Assembly: GCA_001051155.2 (NCBI GenBank)
Contig: JYIP02000017.1
Coordinates: 2,501 to 66,500 of the forward strand
Reading direction: 5' to 3'
DNA: 64,000 bases
Origin: Chrysoporthe austroafricana
Taxonomy: Eukaryota; Ascomycota; Sordariomycetes; Diaporthales; Cryphonectriaceae
Part shown: positions 43,552 through 55,119 of the stretch, piece after piece
Layout: the number at the start of each line of letters is the position of its first letter
Numbering within the stretch: the stretch's first letter is position 1
Program-made: the position numbers and the translations under genes
Notes under the pieces: model-generated
The model's database searches: none
The model's input: the letters and a program-made list of their open reading frames with translations, nothing else
Told to the model about the DNA's origin: nothing

Positions 43552-46437
43552 TTGCAAATGGAGAGTGATATAAGGAAAACTACTTCCAACGCGTTGAGAA
43601 ATTACGCGTACACGCCCCTTTTCACGACAGGTGGCATTGCTTCTCTCGCGAAAAAGCAAGCAAGCCGGTTCTCCGCCAACCCACGCTCTTCTCAGATCAT
43701 CTCCTGGGGATATTTAGTGTCTCTAGGTCTTGTATTATCTTCCATATGGACCATCTACTGTGGCCCTCGCATGAGAAGCCCTCCCTACAACACGACTATG
43801 CCTCTGCCCACTCGCCCGCAACTCCCCGCGCGAAGCGCATCTCTACCGCCAATGTATCTTTATTTTGACGAGAAATCTTCCTTGATCTTTGATCAACGCC
43901 AGTGTCTGTCAACTATCAAGGAGGAAGAGGAAGAGGAAGAGGAAGAGGAAGAGGAAGAGGAAGAGGAAGAGGAAGAGGAAGAGGAAGAGGAAGAGGAAGA
44001 CTTGGTCTTCCCTTGGAATAAACTTCCCAAAAGCCTCCAGCAGGACGTCCTCCGCCGAGTGCTCCTCCCTGATGAGATGAGTCAATGTGCACTGCTAATC
44101 GGGGACGCCGCCCATCGAGAGCACGTTCAGGCTGCCGCTCTGCCACTCTTCCTCGCGCTGGCAGACTGGGACGCCTACACCGCCGCAGCGAGCATCTTGT
44201 ACGCTCGCGTGCGTCTGTCCCTTGTCCTGTATCCCAATGCGGTGATGACGTTCCTGACCTCGCCATACATACTGCGTGTCCGAGCTCTGGTGCGACATGT
44301 ACAGGTCCACATGAGCATCGAGCATCACATATCGCTCTTCGACGAGCGTTGGGCCATCGCCGGTGCGACCGACAAAATGGAGATGAACATCCCGACGGCC
44401 CTCCGCAGCATGCGTGTGCATGGAAGACTTAACCGAATTCACTTCCTCCTCTATCTGCCAGAGACGACCTACAACCTTGCACCAGACCCAGCGATTAGCA
44501 AGAAGCAGACTGTGCCCAGCTTCTACTTCCCCATGGCAAGATTGCAGATCGCCAGCACGGTGCTGGGTGAGGAGTCCTCCATTCAGGCTCAGTTCACCCC
44601 CTCGGCCTCTCGCGAAGCTTTGATCCCTGGGATGGTGGTTGTGGCGCCCACCTTCCTTGCAAGCCGTGCTTTCCAATGTGGCTTCCTGCCGCTGCTGGAG
44701 GGCAGCGCCGAGCTCAGCATGGAGATCTTGTCAAAGGACAAGACGAGCAGTGTCGTGGAGATCGACAGACAAAGCCTTTTCAAGCGCTGGCTGGGCGCGA
44801 CGGTGCTAGAGGTTCTCGGAGAGGCGAGGGCGCCAGAGAAGTGGCTCGACCCCTTCTGGCCTCATGTGCGCAGCTTCAAAGGGCCGAACTTTGAGAACCA
44901 CCGGGAGGACTCAGATACACATGATTTGGATATCGACGTCGAGAATACGGTGGACGCTCCTGTGATAGGGGTGGTCTCCGGACTGCTGGAGCCGCCTGCT
45001 AGGCCCGCGCCCGAGGTGATCCAATACCGTCCGAGGGGGGACGACCTACTTTCATCGCCCATGAAATATTACAGCTCGCCAAGTATCCCCGAGTCCGGCT
45101 CGAGTGAGGATGAAATGGTCGACTTCGACATGTTATATGCGAGACCCGCGGCTAGGGTTAAGCAGGCGAACGATGCACAAAACCAACAGGTGAAGCAGAA
45201 CCCGTCTCTACCATGTGCACATAGTCAAAAGCCTGATGATGACGACGTATCGATGTCCGACGGCTCAAATGATACGTCGTCGCAGACTATCGGCTGCATC
45301 AAGCCAGGTACGAATATCATAGGATCGGCTGAGGTCGGCCTCGATCTTGGTAGATCTGCAGTGCAGGACCATGCCGATAAGACTAAGATGGACTGCAACG
45401 CAGACAGCTGCTCATCGGATGAGACCACGTCAGAGGAGGAGTATCCAGCGTCGCGCAGCACTGCCTTCACGAGAAAGAAAACTGTCAATAGTCCGAACGT
45501 GCCAGCTTCCGCATATACCACATCGCGCATCAACGTCGATGCCTGCGACTTGGATCAGTGCGACACTAATGATACGGAAGACACCTCTAGCGACAGCTCG
45601 GATGGCACTTCCTCTGATGATGATGGAGTGCCTGACACACCAAGGGCCGAGATGTCATCCCATCTCCGCCGACCTCGTTCAATGGCCACCTCGCTTATGA
45701 AGATGACAATGGCATCGTCGTCGAGCGGCGGGTGTCCGTTGCCGAGTGTTGCGAGCAGAAGCGAGGACAGTGATAGCGATGACTCTTCATTGTCAGAGGA
45801 AGTTGTAGGTAGCATCTCGACGAACGCACTCTCGAATTTGAAGAAGACCTCGGGCGCCCGAGCTAGTTCAAAGGGCATGTCAGCAGAGCCTCCCATCGCA
45901 GCCGCCAGGATCACTACAACGGATGATATCGATACCAGAAAAGGAAAAGCTGGCTGGGAGACACAGAGTCTGCGTGGTGAGAGGCGAGCCCATGCCGGAG
46001 ACCTAGCTTATAATGTGGATGAAGACTCGACCGTTGCGGAAAACGATAGCCAGAGTCTCACCGAGACTGCAGAGCTTGGTGGGAAGGCGATGCAACTGGG
46101 CGACATCCGACAAGCATGCGACACTGGAGTTCTTTCGACCGCATCAAACGCCTGCACCAAAAATACGCAGATACCTTCTCCGTCACCCCCAGACTCGGCT
46201 GGCACAGACCCGTCAAAACCGAAGCGAGAGAAGAGAAAGGCACAACGACGATTACGAAAGCAGCGGCGTCGCCAGGCGGCCCAGGACAAACGCGTCCTAT
46301 CGTCAAATGCCAATGGCACTCTTTCAGGACATGGCGGGACATCCGCAGGCGGACAGGCGCCTCAAATGTCCAAGGCCGCGAAAAGACGCGCAGCGAGAAA
46401 GGCCCGTCGGCTCCAGGCGATGTTAGACACAGGCTGA
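43552..46437 (+). CDS. Large acidic/basic protein with poly-Glu run and F-box-like segment
   Basis: One open frame of 961 codons. The beginning is uncertain: real translation may start at an ATG near 43771 or 43798, since the first ~70 residues look unlike a domain. A glutamate run of about 26 residues (codons about 124-150) comes from a GAGGAA repeat. Right after it, LVFPWNKLPKSLQQDVLRRVLLPDE resembles the front of an F-box, followed by about 250 residues with the feel of a folded domain. The rest is disordered, Ser/Asp-rich, with repeated DSDD and TSSDSSDGTSSDDD stretches, and the C-terminus has two strongly basic helices (KREKRKAQRRLRKQRRRQ and AAKRRAARKARRLQ), possible nuclear or RNA-binding signals. 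Function unknown. Confidence 0.75.
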   Translation: MQMESDIRKTTSNALRNYAYTPLFTTGGIASLAKKQASRFSANPRSSQIISWGYLVSLGLVLSSIWTIYCGPRMRSPPYNTTMPLPTRPQLPARSASLPPMYLYFDEKSSLIFDQRQCLSTIKEEEEEEEEEEEEEEEEEEEEEEEEEEDLVFPWNKLPKSLQQDVLRRVLLPDEMSQCALLIGDAAHREHVQAAALPLFLALADWDAYTAAASILYARVRLSLVLYPNAVMTFLTSPYILRVRALVRHVQVHMSIEHHISLFDERWAIAGATDKMEMNIPTALRSMRVHGRLNRIHFLLYLPETTYNLAPDPAISKKQTVPSFYFPMARLQIASTVLGEESSIQAQFTPSASREALIPGMVVVAPTFLASRAFQCGFLPLLEGSAELSMEILSKDKTSSVVEIDRQSLFKRWLGATVLEVLGEARAPEKWLDPFWPHVRSFKGPNFENHREDSDTHDLDIDVENTVDAPVIGVVSGLLEPPARPAPEVIQYRPRGDDLLSSPMKYYSSPSIPESGSSEDEMVDFDMLYARPAARVKQANDAQNQQVKQNPSLPCAHSQKPDDDDVSMSDGSNDTSSQTIGCIKPGTNIIGSAEVGLDLGRSAVQDHADKTKMDCNADSCSSDETTSEEEYPASRSTAFTRKKTVNSPNVPASAYTTSRINVDACDLDQCDTNDTEDTSSDSSDGTSSDDDGVPDTPRAEMSSHLRRPRSMATSLMKMTMASSSSGGCPLPSVASRSEDSDSDDSSLSEEVVGSISTNALSNLKKTSGARASSKGMSAEPPIAAARITTTDDIDTRKGKAGWETQSLRGERRAHAGDLAYNVDEDSTVAENDSQSLTETAELGGKAMQLGDIRQACDTGVLSTASNACTKNTQIPSPSPPDSAGTDPSKPKREKRKAQRRLRKQRRRQAAQDKRVLSSNANGTLSGHGGTSAGGQAPQMSKAAKRRAARKARRLQAMLDTG
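43921..44000. repeat. (GAGGAA)13 coding microsatellite
   Basis: Thirteen perfect GAGGAA hexamers encode only glutamate in the gene's frame; the other plus-strand frame gives Arg-Lys repeats and the antisense gives Pro-Leu repeats, which explains the strange shadow ORFs. Such repeats change length readily. Confidence 0.97.
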
Positions 46438-47085
46438 AACGGCGGGAGAGGTGTAACACCGTGTATTGTCACATGAGGGCGGACCTTCGATCGGATCAGG
46501 CAGTGTTCAACCTGGTTAGAGTGCTGTGCATTTTGTATTCTTTCAGTACATAGAGCATCCACATAATACTCAGCTTTGGAGGTCATGGACTACAAGACAA
46601 TGTGGAGCAGGTCAGCACTAGAAATATAGCCGACCGTAATTACTGAATGAACATTATATTGATCTCCTGGCACTGCTGCCGTAATAGCCTTGGACGGTTT
46701 CTAGCTGACGGCGCCGGGCGTCTGCGGAAGCGCCAAAAGATGAGTAGGTTGCCATAGAATGCCGTGCTATATGGCTGCTAAACCGCCTCTCTTCAAGTGC
46801 GGACAGCGCATGTATTTCGCGATGGCTTGTTGCCAGGTAAGGTCTCCTCGTCGCATGTCGAGGAAGCGGAGATGGCTTCAATCGAGCGGCATGATTACAC
46901 AAGTAGCTCGAATAATTTGAGTGGCGGGTGTTTCAAGAACGGATCTCCAGGCAACCAGTTCGAAAGCTCTGCTGAAAATCGTCCGCACATGTTGTCAAGC
47001 CTTGGGCATGTTTTTGCAGCTGCCTTCCATTCTTGTTCTTACGCCATTGTCGTTTTCTTCTTTGAACGTCTTGAAGGTGCAGTCT
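46438..47085. other. Intergenic, convergent 3' ends
   Basis: 648 bases between the poly-Glu gene stop and the ATM1 stop. Nothing recognised. Confidence 0.45.
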
Positions 47086-49369
47086 TCAGTCTCGCGGCTC
47101 GTTTTCGGATTCGTCTACCTTTTCGTCGTTATTCTCCTCCCCGTTCTCATGGAATAGCGTCTCTTGTGCTGCATGGCATTAGTTCATCTTCGACTTTAAA
47201 ATGAAGTTGATGGAAAATGGGCTTACCACTCCAGAGCTCAGAGTACACCCCGCCTTGATCCACCAACTCCTTGTGCGTGCCTTGCTCCACGACACTGCCG
47301 CCCTGCAACACAACGATCAAGTCCGCATCATGAATGGTCCGCAGCCGATGCGCCACGAATACGCTCGTGCGTCCCTTCTCCTTCAAGATGGAGTTAATAC
47401 TCTGCATCAATCCCTGCTCGGTGTGCGTATCCAATGCACTCGTCGCCTCGTCAAAGAACAGCAGCGGGGGATCTTTCAGCAGTAAGCGTGATACGGCAAG
47501 TCTCTGCTTTTCCCCACCAGAAATCATCAGTCCGCGCTCGCCAACCTTCGTCTCGTAGCCCTCTTTCCAGGAGGCGATAGTGTCATGGATCCGGGCTCGC
47601 TTGGCAGCTGCTATTACACGCTCATGCGGCGCGGCGATGTCACCATAACGGATGTTGTGGCCCACGGTGTCGTTGAACAGCGGCGTGTCCTGAGGAACAA
47701 CGCCAATGGCCCGCCTCAGACTATCGACTTGCACCTGGCGAATGTCCTGATCGTCGATCAAGACACGGCCTTGCTGGATGTCGTAGTACCTGAACAGCAG
47801 TCTTAGCAAAGTCGACTTGCCGCAACCGGACGGGCCAACGATGGCAACCTTCTTGCCGGCAGGGATGGTCAGGTCTAGGTTGCGCAGGATGGGCCTGTCA
47901 GAGTGGTATCCGAAAGTGACGTTCTCGAAGCGGATCTCGCCGCCTCTGGTGAGAGCCAGGGGCTTTGCGTCAGGCGGCTCGGTAATGGTAACGTTGACTT
48001 TTTGGAGGCTGAAGAGGGTCTCCATGTCCAGCAGACTCTGACGCAGCTCGCGGTAGACAGAACCAAGGAAGTTGAGGGGCACAGAGAGCTGGAAGACGAG
48101 CTGGTTGATCATGACCAGATCGCCGACCGTCAGGTTGCCGGAAGCGATCCCGTTAGCACCGAGATACATCATGGCGGTCAGCGCACTGGAGAAAATGATG
48201 TTCTGGCCGCTGTTTAAGAATGCAAGACTCGTGGCAACCTTGATGGAGGCTTTCTCGTATTGTTCCAAAGCTTTATCATAACGCGCGATCTCGAACTTTT
48301 CATTGTTGAAATACTTGACGGCCTCGTAATTGATGAGTGAGTCCACAGCCACGGTAGAGGCCTTGTTGTCAGCGGCGTTGGTCTGTCGGCGAAATTTTGT
48401 CCGCCACGCCGTCGTCCAGATGGTAAATGCGGTATATGTTGCCATGGTTAAGGCGGTGATTGCCGCAAAGGATCCGCCATACTGGTAAGTCAGGATGCCG
48501 CACACCATAGTGATCTCGAGGGCGGTGGGGATGACGTGGAAGACCATACTCGTCAAGAGGAAGCTAATGCCCTTCGTTCCCCTGTCAATCGCACGCGTTA
48601 GGCCGCCGGTCTGCTTGGAGAGGTGGAAGCCCAGATCTAGGCGTAGTAGGTGATCAAAGACATCCCGAGCGACCTTGCGGATCGCCTTCTGGGCTACAGA
48701 TGCAAAGACAGCGTTCCGCAGCTCCTGAAAGACGGTGGCCCCTATCCTGGTGGCGCCGTATGCTAGTATCATGGTGCCTGCTATTGTTGTAGCCGTCCCG
48801 CCGACGGAGGCAATGTCGATGTTCATGGCGTCGACTATGCTCTTGAAGTAGAAAGGCACTTGGACGTTGAGGACCTTTGCGCCGATGAGGAGCGACACGG
48901 CCAACCCCACGCGCATCTTGGTGCCCATGCTATCCTTGGGCCAGAGATATTGTGACATCTCCTTTATGATGGCCCAGTCCGCCTTGCGCTGCTCTTGTGT
49001 CGTCTTGTCTATCGGTGCCAGGGGATCTGCTGCCGGCTTGGGCGTCATGGAGGCCTTGTTCTTCTCTACATGGCCGTGATTCGAGGATGATTGAGACTGG
49101 GCCGCCGTGGTCGCGGGTTTCTTGGAGGAGGAAGAGGATGGGGAGGTCGGGGTCTGCGCAGGCTGGCGCAATGAGGACGTCGTGGTCAATGTTCGTATTA
49201 TCAGGCCGACAGCCTTCTTCTGCGGTAGCCATGACCGGTGCCACTGTTGATGAGGGTGCGAGCAGAGGAAGGCCGAATGCCCTGCCGCTGCGCCTGCACC
49301 AGCACGAGCACCAGCACCAGCACCTGCGCCGGTGCGGGCGCGCCCCAGATAGAGCGATCGTAAAATCAT
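47086..49369 (-). CDS. ATM1: Mitochondrial ABC transporter Atm1 (Fe-S cluster export)
   Basis: Exons 49369-47227 and 47168-47086 give 741 residues. The 58-nt intron (GTAAGC...GCAG) near the end is inferred because splicing turns an unusual tail into the family's ELWSAQE...-type acidic C-terminus; without it translation would read on to a stop at 47147. The start at 49369 ([14 protein letters not shown], a basic presequence with Gly-Ala repeats) fits a mitochondrial protein; the frame is open another 103 codons upstream, which I take as untranslated leader. Six membrane helices are followed by the nucleotide-binding domain with Walker [10 protein letters not shown] (about 510), signature ISGGEKQR (about 612) and Walker [13 protein letters not shown]. 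It exports a glutathione-linked sulfur species from the matrix for cytosolic Fe-S assembly. Confidence 0.94.
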
Positions 49370-49836
49370 TGTGGTGTCGTAGTTGTGAACTGCTTGGCTG
49401 CCATCTTCCACAGAGAGCTCAGCATGATCCAACGTAGCCTTTCGTACAAGAGTCAGGGGGGTCGGGAGGGAACAAGGAGGCAAGCTGACGTGATTTCGCG
49501 CGCGTCTTGCGTCCTGTCGCTGGTGAACGACGGGGCGAAATGACCGCGATGCCGCGACACCGGCGCCCGGAAGTGGGCTGGAGCTGGAGCTGGAGCTTTT
49601 AGCCTGCTGAGCTGCTTCGCGGGGCACATCTCGGCCGAGTCCCCGGACCCGGCTCGGAGATGGTTCTGACTCGGTCAATTACGGGCAACTCAGCGCTAGG
49701 TACATTTTTTGAGACTTCCTAGGTACCGACCTGCCATCCTCCCTCCCATCCACGGTGCTGCTCAGGAACACCTATAGAAATATGGAACGACACAGACATC
49801 TACTACCTTTGGTCTGCTCTCGAGGCGCTATCTCAT
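49370..49836. other. Upstream region of ATM1 and 3' end of the GMC gene
   Basis: 467 bases. The ATM1 frame stays open back to 49678 with Ser/Arg-rich sequence; conservation would be needed to say whether it is translated. Confidence 0.4.
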
Positions 49837-51928
49837 CTAGGCATCCTCGAGGATGACCTCACTTGCCTTTGAAGAGAGCAGATACGTCGGCAGCTGGATG
49901 AAGAAGCCTGGAATGACCGGGAAAGCACTCGCGTCCACCACTCGAAGGCCCGTTGTCCCTTTCACCCTGAACTTGGAATCGAGCACCGCCCCGATAGGAG
50001 TAGTACAGCATGCGTGATGACCAAAGGAGTTGGTCGACACGTACTCCTTGATCTCATCCTCGGTGCTGACACTGGCCCTTCCCGGCTGGGTCTCGGTGAA
50101 CGAGCCGTCGAGCGGGATCAGATCGTCCATCGCCCGCCTGGCAAACTCGACACCCTCGTAGGACGCCTGGAGGTCCTGCGCGGCTGCGTCGCTGGGGCCG
50201 CCGAAGGTGTTAAACGCGATCACCGGGACGTCGCGCGGGTCCGAGGAGCGCAGCTTGACCGTCCCAGCTGTGTTCTGCGTGGAGGCCTTCAGGCTGATCC
50301 ACGTCCAGTACTTGTGGTCCGAATCCAGGGCAAATTTTGCCCACCCGGGGAAGAAGCCCGGGAAGTTGGCTGGAGCCCCGTACACCATCACGTCGGCATC
50401 CGGCCCCGATGCCGCGGAGGACCGCATGACGACTCCCACGGCCTCGCCGCTGGTGGCGTACACGCCCTTTGCCGTTGCACCAACGCCCTCGAGGTATTTG
50501 TCCAGACATGGGTCGGGGACCTCGGGGTAGCCATACATGAAGGTGCAGCCGTCTACGAGGGTGAAATTGGACGTCGTTTCCGAGATGATGGGGACCTCGA
50601 TATGGTCTCGCAGGTTGTCACCAACAGGGAGGTCGACGAGCTGCTGGATACCGAACTCGGCGAGCTCATCGGCAGGACCGATACCGCTCAGCTTCAGGAG
50701 CTGCGGAGTGTTGAATGCACCTGCGGCGATGATGATTTCTCTGGAAGCGTTGACGACGCCTTGGCCATCAATTGTGGCATTCTGCCAGCGCGGGTCGGCG
50801 CGGTACAGCGATTCACCCTCGAGGTACTCAACACCGGTAGCACGCATGTCCCCTGTCGAATTGTCGAAGCTGATCTTCGTGACGAGGGTGTTAAGCTTGA
50901 TGTCCCTATTGACCATTTGAGGTTCAGCGCCTGTCTTGACACCGCGATGTACGAGATTGATGCGACGTTGCTTCCAGTTTGACTTACAGGTGATACACCC
51001 TTGCACCGTCGCTGTCCACAGCATTTGCCACCTGCAGGATCCAGTCCCTGGCACCATGGCGGGCTGAATCTCGCGTAGACAGAGGGATCTGGTACGGGCC
51101 CGTGGTGATGGTGGCCCCTGGAGCGTTGATATCTTTTGCGAGGATCTCCGCAAGTCCAGCCGCGGTCTCAACCAGGACGCCGACAAGGCTCTCCCCCATG
51201 GCTGACGCAGCTGAAACTATAATGCTCACCACCTTCAAGTCCTGGACCGCCGTCAGGAGGGACGTCAGCTCTGTCCACAGCCACCCAGTAAACCCATGAC
51301 CAACGACGCTATTGGGGAGATAATTGCAGTGCTCGATCTCCTCGAACAGACGCTCAAACGTGCTCCCGTTCCAACTCGTATCGCCGGTCAGGTCCGCCAC
51401 AGCCTCCCAGTCGCTGTCGAACGCGCGGATGGTGATGAGGGCATTGTGGCGAGAGCAGCCACCGAGGGTTCCGGCACGGGGATAAAGCGTGCCAATGGCG
51501 GTGGCATCTTCCGGCGGGTTGAGTCCTGTATACAGGCTGCCATTGGGTAGTAGGTAGGACGTGATGGAATCCTGCGCCTGCGTGGCTGGGTCCGAGCTGC
51601 GGGTGACAAAATAGTTCCACTGTGTCTCCGGGAAGTCATCGGTAGCACGGGGGAAGAGTACCGGCACTGTTTCAAAGAGGTTGTCACCATTGTCACCTCC
51701 AGCGTCGATGAGAAGCACTTTGTAGCCCGCTACGGCGAGATTTGCTGCCGTGGGCCCGCCTCCAGGGCCAGATCCGACTACAACGTAGTCGTAGGTAGTG
51801 GTGTTGAGAGACTGTCGCTTAGATATGAAGGGGTTATGGCGCCTCTCGGGGGCACTAGAAGATACATCGAGCAGAGTTATGATGGTCAAGAGGTGGAAGG
51901 CCCCAGAGAGGCCTCCTCGAAGCAACAT
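49837..51928 (-). CDS. Secreted GMC oxidoreductase (aryl-alcohol/choline oxidase-like)
   Basis: Two exons, 51928-50988 and 50905-49837, give 669 residues; the 82-nt intron has a GTAAGT donor and TAG acceptor and joins RVYHL to DIKLNTLVTKISFD, the expected middle of the family. A signal peptide (RGGLSGAFHLLTIITLLDVSSSA) precedes the FAD-binding DYVVVGSGPGGGPTAANLA and the GMC signature GTLGGCSRHNALITIRA. The second GMC signature is GAFNTPQLLKLSGIGP. The active-site region is SFGHHACCTTPIG with the histidine, and the C-terminus has VVDASAFPVIPG. It oxidises an alcohol or sugar with release of H2O2 outside the cell. It has about 60-70 more residues than typical family members, in a Leu/Val-rich stretch near 180-240. 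Confidence 0.92.
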
Positions 51929-52690
51929 TGTTCTCTTGTCGAGTGCTCGCTGATATTGAGTGAGAAAGCCAGACCTGCATGGACAGCAAGTCACAAGCTA
52001 GATATGTGTACGGAATACCGTATGCACCTCTAAGTGCTAGCTTATAGTTCGACTGTCAGCTGCCGTTGAGAGGCCACGAGATACCTGCGAGGGTAGCGAT
52101 GATCCACATAAACACTGCCAAGGAAAGGCTAATTCTTTCTCATTTAGATCAGCAACTTGATTACTATAAAGGATGTGGATCGACCTCCCTCAACGAAAAT
52201 GCTACGTTGACAATCTCGGGCGGTATCCGGCATATTTTAGCTCTAAAAAGAGTACCGGCTGGGTTGTTCTGGCCACTCTCCTATTTGTGCTGCAACCTAC
52301 GAATCGCAGGCTCGAGCACATGATATATGGATCTGTCTTGGCAAGGCGCGGAATATTACACATGGAAGTATCGTATCAGCGACTCCTATAACCTATGCCC
52401 TCTGGGTGACCCACTCAGTCCATACTACGGGGAATAAGGATACATATTCTGTTTAAACGTGACTTGAATTATTACATATGAGGAACCGATACAACTTTCA
52501 TTCTCAAGAGATATCACCTCGAATGTCATGCCTAAACTCAGTCGAGAAGCCTGAAAACATCAACGAAACCTACATCGTCAATAATTCATCCTATAATTAC
52601 CGTGGTGCAAGGTGTCAAGTACAGTGGAAGATGCTTCTTCGTCTTGGGGATTACTATATGTGCTTTAGTTACTAATGCATCGGCAAACCA
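51929..52690. other. Intergenic region, moderately AT-rich
   Basis: 762 bases; a 65-codon plus-strand ORF at 52478-52675 has no features. Likely the GMC promoter and the 3' region of the membrane protein gene. Confidence 0.45.
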
Positions 52691-54391
52691 CTATTCCAGG
52701 GTGCGCCCCATGGACCCCTTATGCTGTTCCATCGCCCATCCTGCCTGATCTTGGACACTCGTGCTAAAATATCTGTCCACATAAATCCCATTTCCTGGTC
52801 CACCATCAGAATCGCAGTGAGTATCCTCAGGACTCCATACCCTCACTTGTGGCGTATTATATTGGCTGTGGCCAGGTTCTTGGGCAGTGGGAAGCCGTAC
52901 GGGGAGCATAGGTAAGTCGATGTCTGAGCGCTGTAGGGTGTCATTGGAGGGCTGCCTAATATATTCGCCCCGTTCCTGTCTCGAAGGACGACTCATGCCT
53001 TTGGTTGCCGATGAAGACCAACTGTGAGATGGTTTGTGAATGTGCCACCAACTTCGAATCGAGGCGCTTCCGGAAGTCCTTGATCGTCGGACAGACGCGT
53101 TTGAGGCGACTTGGGACATGAATCTCAATATCAGGGGCCAGCATACTGGAAGGCAGGAACATATAATACCCATACCGCCTAGGACATTTTGTTAGTAACT
53201 TTCAAGTTGTCCGAACCCCTGTTGTGAGATCCTTTGAGTCTTAGTATACTGACCATGAACTGCGGACCAAGTCTCTGTCTGGTTCCAGTTCGGAGAGCGT
53301 TTTCCTGGAGCGTACCCTTGGTATACCTTGACGATGCCAGTAATTATGCCACTGGAGCGGAATCACCCTGGGTCAGCGAGGTGTGCGACGTAAGTGCGGG
53401 ATAGACAGCCGCCAGGGGAGGGAGGTATCAAGAGCACTCACAAAGCACCTAGCGAGAAGACTGCTACCAGACTAATCCTCTTCTTCATACTCATTTGGAG
53501 CTTCATCACCATCCTCACAGGGAGAAGTATGATACAGACGTCGAAGATTGCCTCAATAAGACCCGTGACGAACCAGAAGATATTGAAGTTGAAACAGTAA
53601 GGCTGGGGGCTCAGGCTGCTTATCCAGCTCCATTTCATCGGCCAGCAGTTGAAGATAGTCGCAAATGTGGTCGCGATCCAGAAGAGGGCGATAGCCATGT
53701 TGAGCACGGCTATCTGCCGGTGAAACGAACGGGACGTGGAGAAGATGCGCTTGTATAAGAGCAAGATGGATATTTTGGCCGCACTCACACAGGTGAAGTA
53801 GATTATTGATGCTATCCATGCTAACTTGAGATGGGTCTCGTTGGCAGGTGTATAGTGGTAATTAGGATCCGTGTTGTCTTCTATCCACTGTGAATTGGGG
53901 TCGATGACTGAAGCTGTATCTATGTGAGCATTTCTGATCTAAGCCTGACCTTGTAACATACAACGTTGTATAATACGAAACTGACCATGTAAGATACCCA
54001 ACCTAGTGACAAATAGACAGTGTTGACTGAAGTTAAGGGGGGGGATAAGGGCACAGTCAATGAGGATAATGTTCTTGTAGTCAAAGGGGCACCACGTACC
54101 AGCTAGGACGAGGATGGCGGCAACCACGTTACCCACGAGCGCCACCATCGCGAGCCAGTCGTCCCAACCCAGTCCGGCCTTGAGGTTTATGCGGGCGTAG
54201 AATCGCAATGCAACCACTATGATAGATATGGCTATCATGGCGGCTCCGACACCCGTCTCGACATTGCCTTCAGCATAGTCTTCTGATTCGTTAGCCGACA
54301 TTCCGGCGCATGGGGTGAGAACAAGAGCAGCGATGCATGGAGAAGCTGGGATGGAGGCGAGGAGAAGTGCAGAGAATGTTGCGGTTATCAA
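52691..54391 (-). CDS. Rhodopsin-domain (SAT4/Pth11-related) integral membrane protein, second copy
   Basis: Predicted exons 54391-54100, 54002-53958, 53913-53442, 53351-53254 and 53178-52691 give 464 residues. The second exon is the least certain part: its donor (GTTACA) is weak, and skipping it also keeps frame. The N-terminus is a signal or first helix, and the family motif GLGWDDWLAMVALV is clear after RFYARINLKAG. Later helices include LAWIASIIYFTCVSAAKISILLLYKRIF, FNFNIFWFVTGLIEAIFDVCIILLP and the SLGAF/SGIITGIVKV segment. The last ~110 residues are cytosolic, Ser/Arg/Pro-rich. It differs strongly from the copy at 41219 and is not a recent duplicate. Role unknown; Pth11-like members sense surfaces in plant pathogens. 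Confidence 0.8.
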
Positions 54392-55119
54392 GTGCTGACT
54401 GGATCACCGTGGAAGGGGTCGGGAGTTACAGAGCCATGCGATGGATCTCCATTCACAGACGGCGAATCAAAGTCGTTGCTGCAGCCCGACAGCGGCTAAA
54501 CGCCCTCGCATCCCAATTGGGGGATGCCAACTCATAGTGCGGTCAATCACGGTGGTGATGGTGTGCAGGAGGTTACGTGCCATGCACATCAGTAATAGTG
54601 CCTTGGGGCACGAACACGAGCATGTGGCCACCGATCCTCGACTTCTGTGCAGTCCAAATACAGCCATCCCATTCGCGGGCTTTCGCGGCATCGAGAGATT
54701 AACACCTTTGTTCACAGCAGGCTGCTACTACAAGCCTGACGCCACACTGCTGGCGTCTCAGACATCCGGTCCGGCGGGTCTAAAATCGATAGGACGCATT
54801 GCATGACACAGGAAGGCGGGGAATCCTACTGCCTTTCAGCTCACATTATCTGCGCAGTTTTCAAGACAGCGAACAATTGACGACCAATAAATGGGGAGCT
54901 TATGCAGCCACCAGACAGTTGTGGTCCAAATGTTTGAAAACATGGCCCGACAGCTACATCTGCTCATTCGGTCCTCCTCAATTGTCTGTCGCTCGATCCC
55001 CATCCTTTCCTCGAGAAGAGTGGTTGAGCATTGCCGGCCATGGAAGGGGGGTGGGGTTTCAGCAAATGCATTCCCCGTGCTCTGTTCCTCTCATGAGCCT
55101 ACATGATGATGTCTTCTAG
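54392..55119. other. Intergenic region
   Basis: 728 bases. Near 55065-55079 the sequence reads Asn-Ala-Phe-Pro-Val in one frame, similar to the start of 3-ketodihydrosphingosine reductases, and could be the worn first exon of the pseudogene that follows. Confidence 0.35.

Noticed and set aside
49370..49678. ATM1 starting at 49678
   Set aside because: Would put more than 100 non-conserved residues before the mitochondrial presequence.
50014..50982. 322-codon plus-strand ORF
   Set aside because: Lies antisense to the GMC oxidoreductase second exon; GC-rich third positions keep the opposite strand open. No domain.
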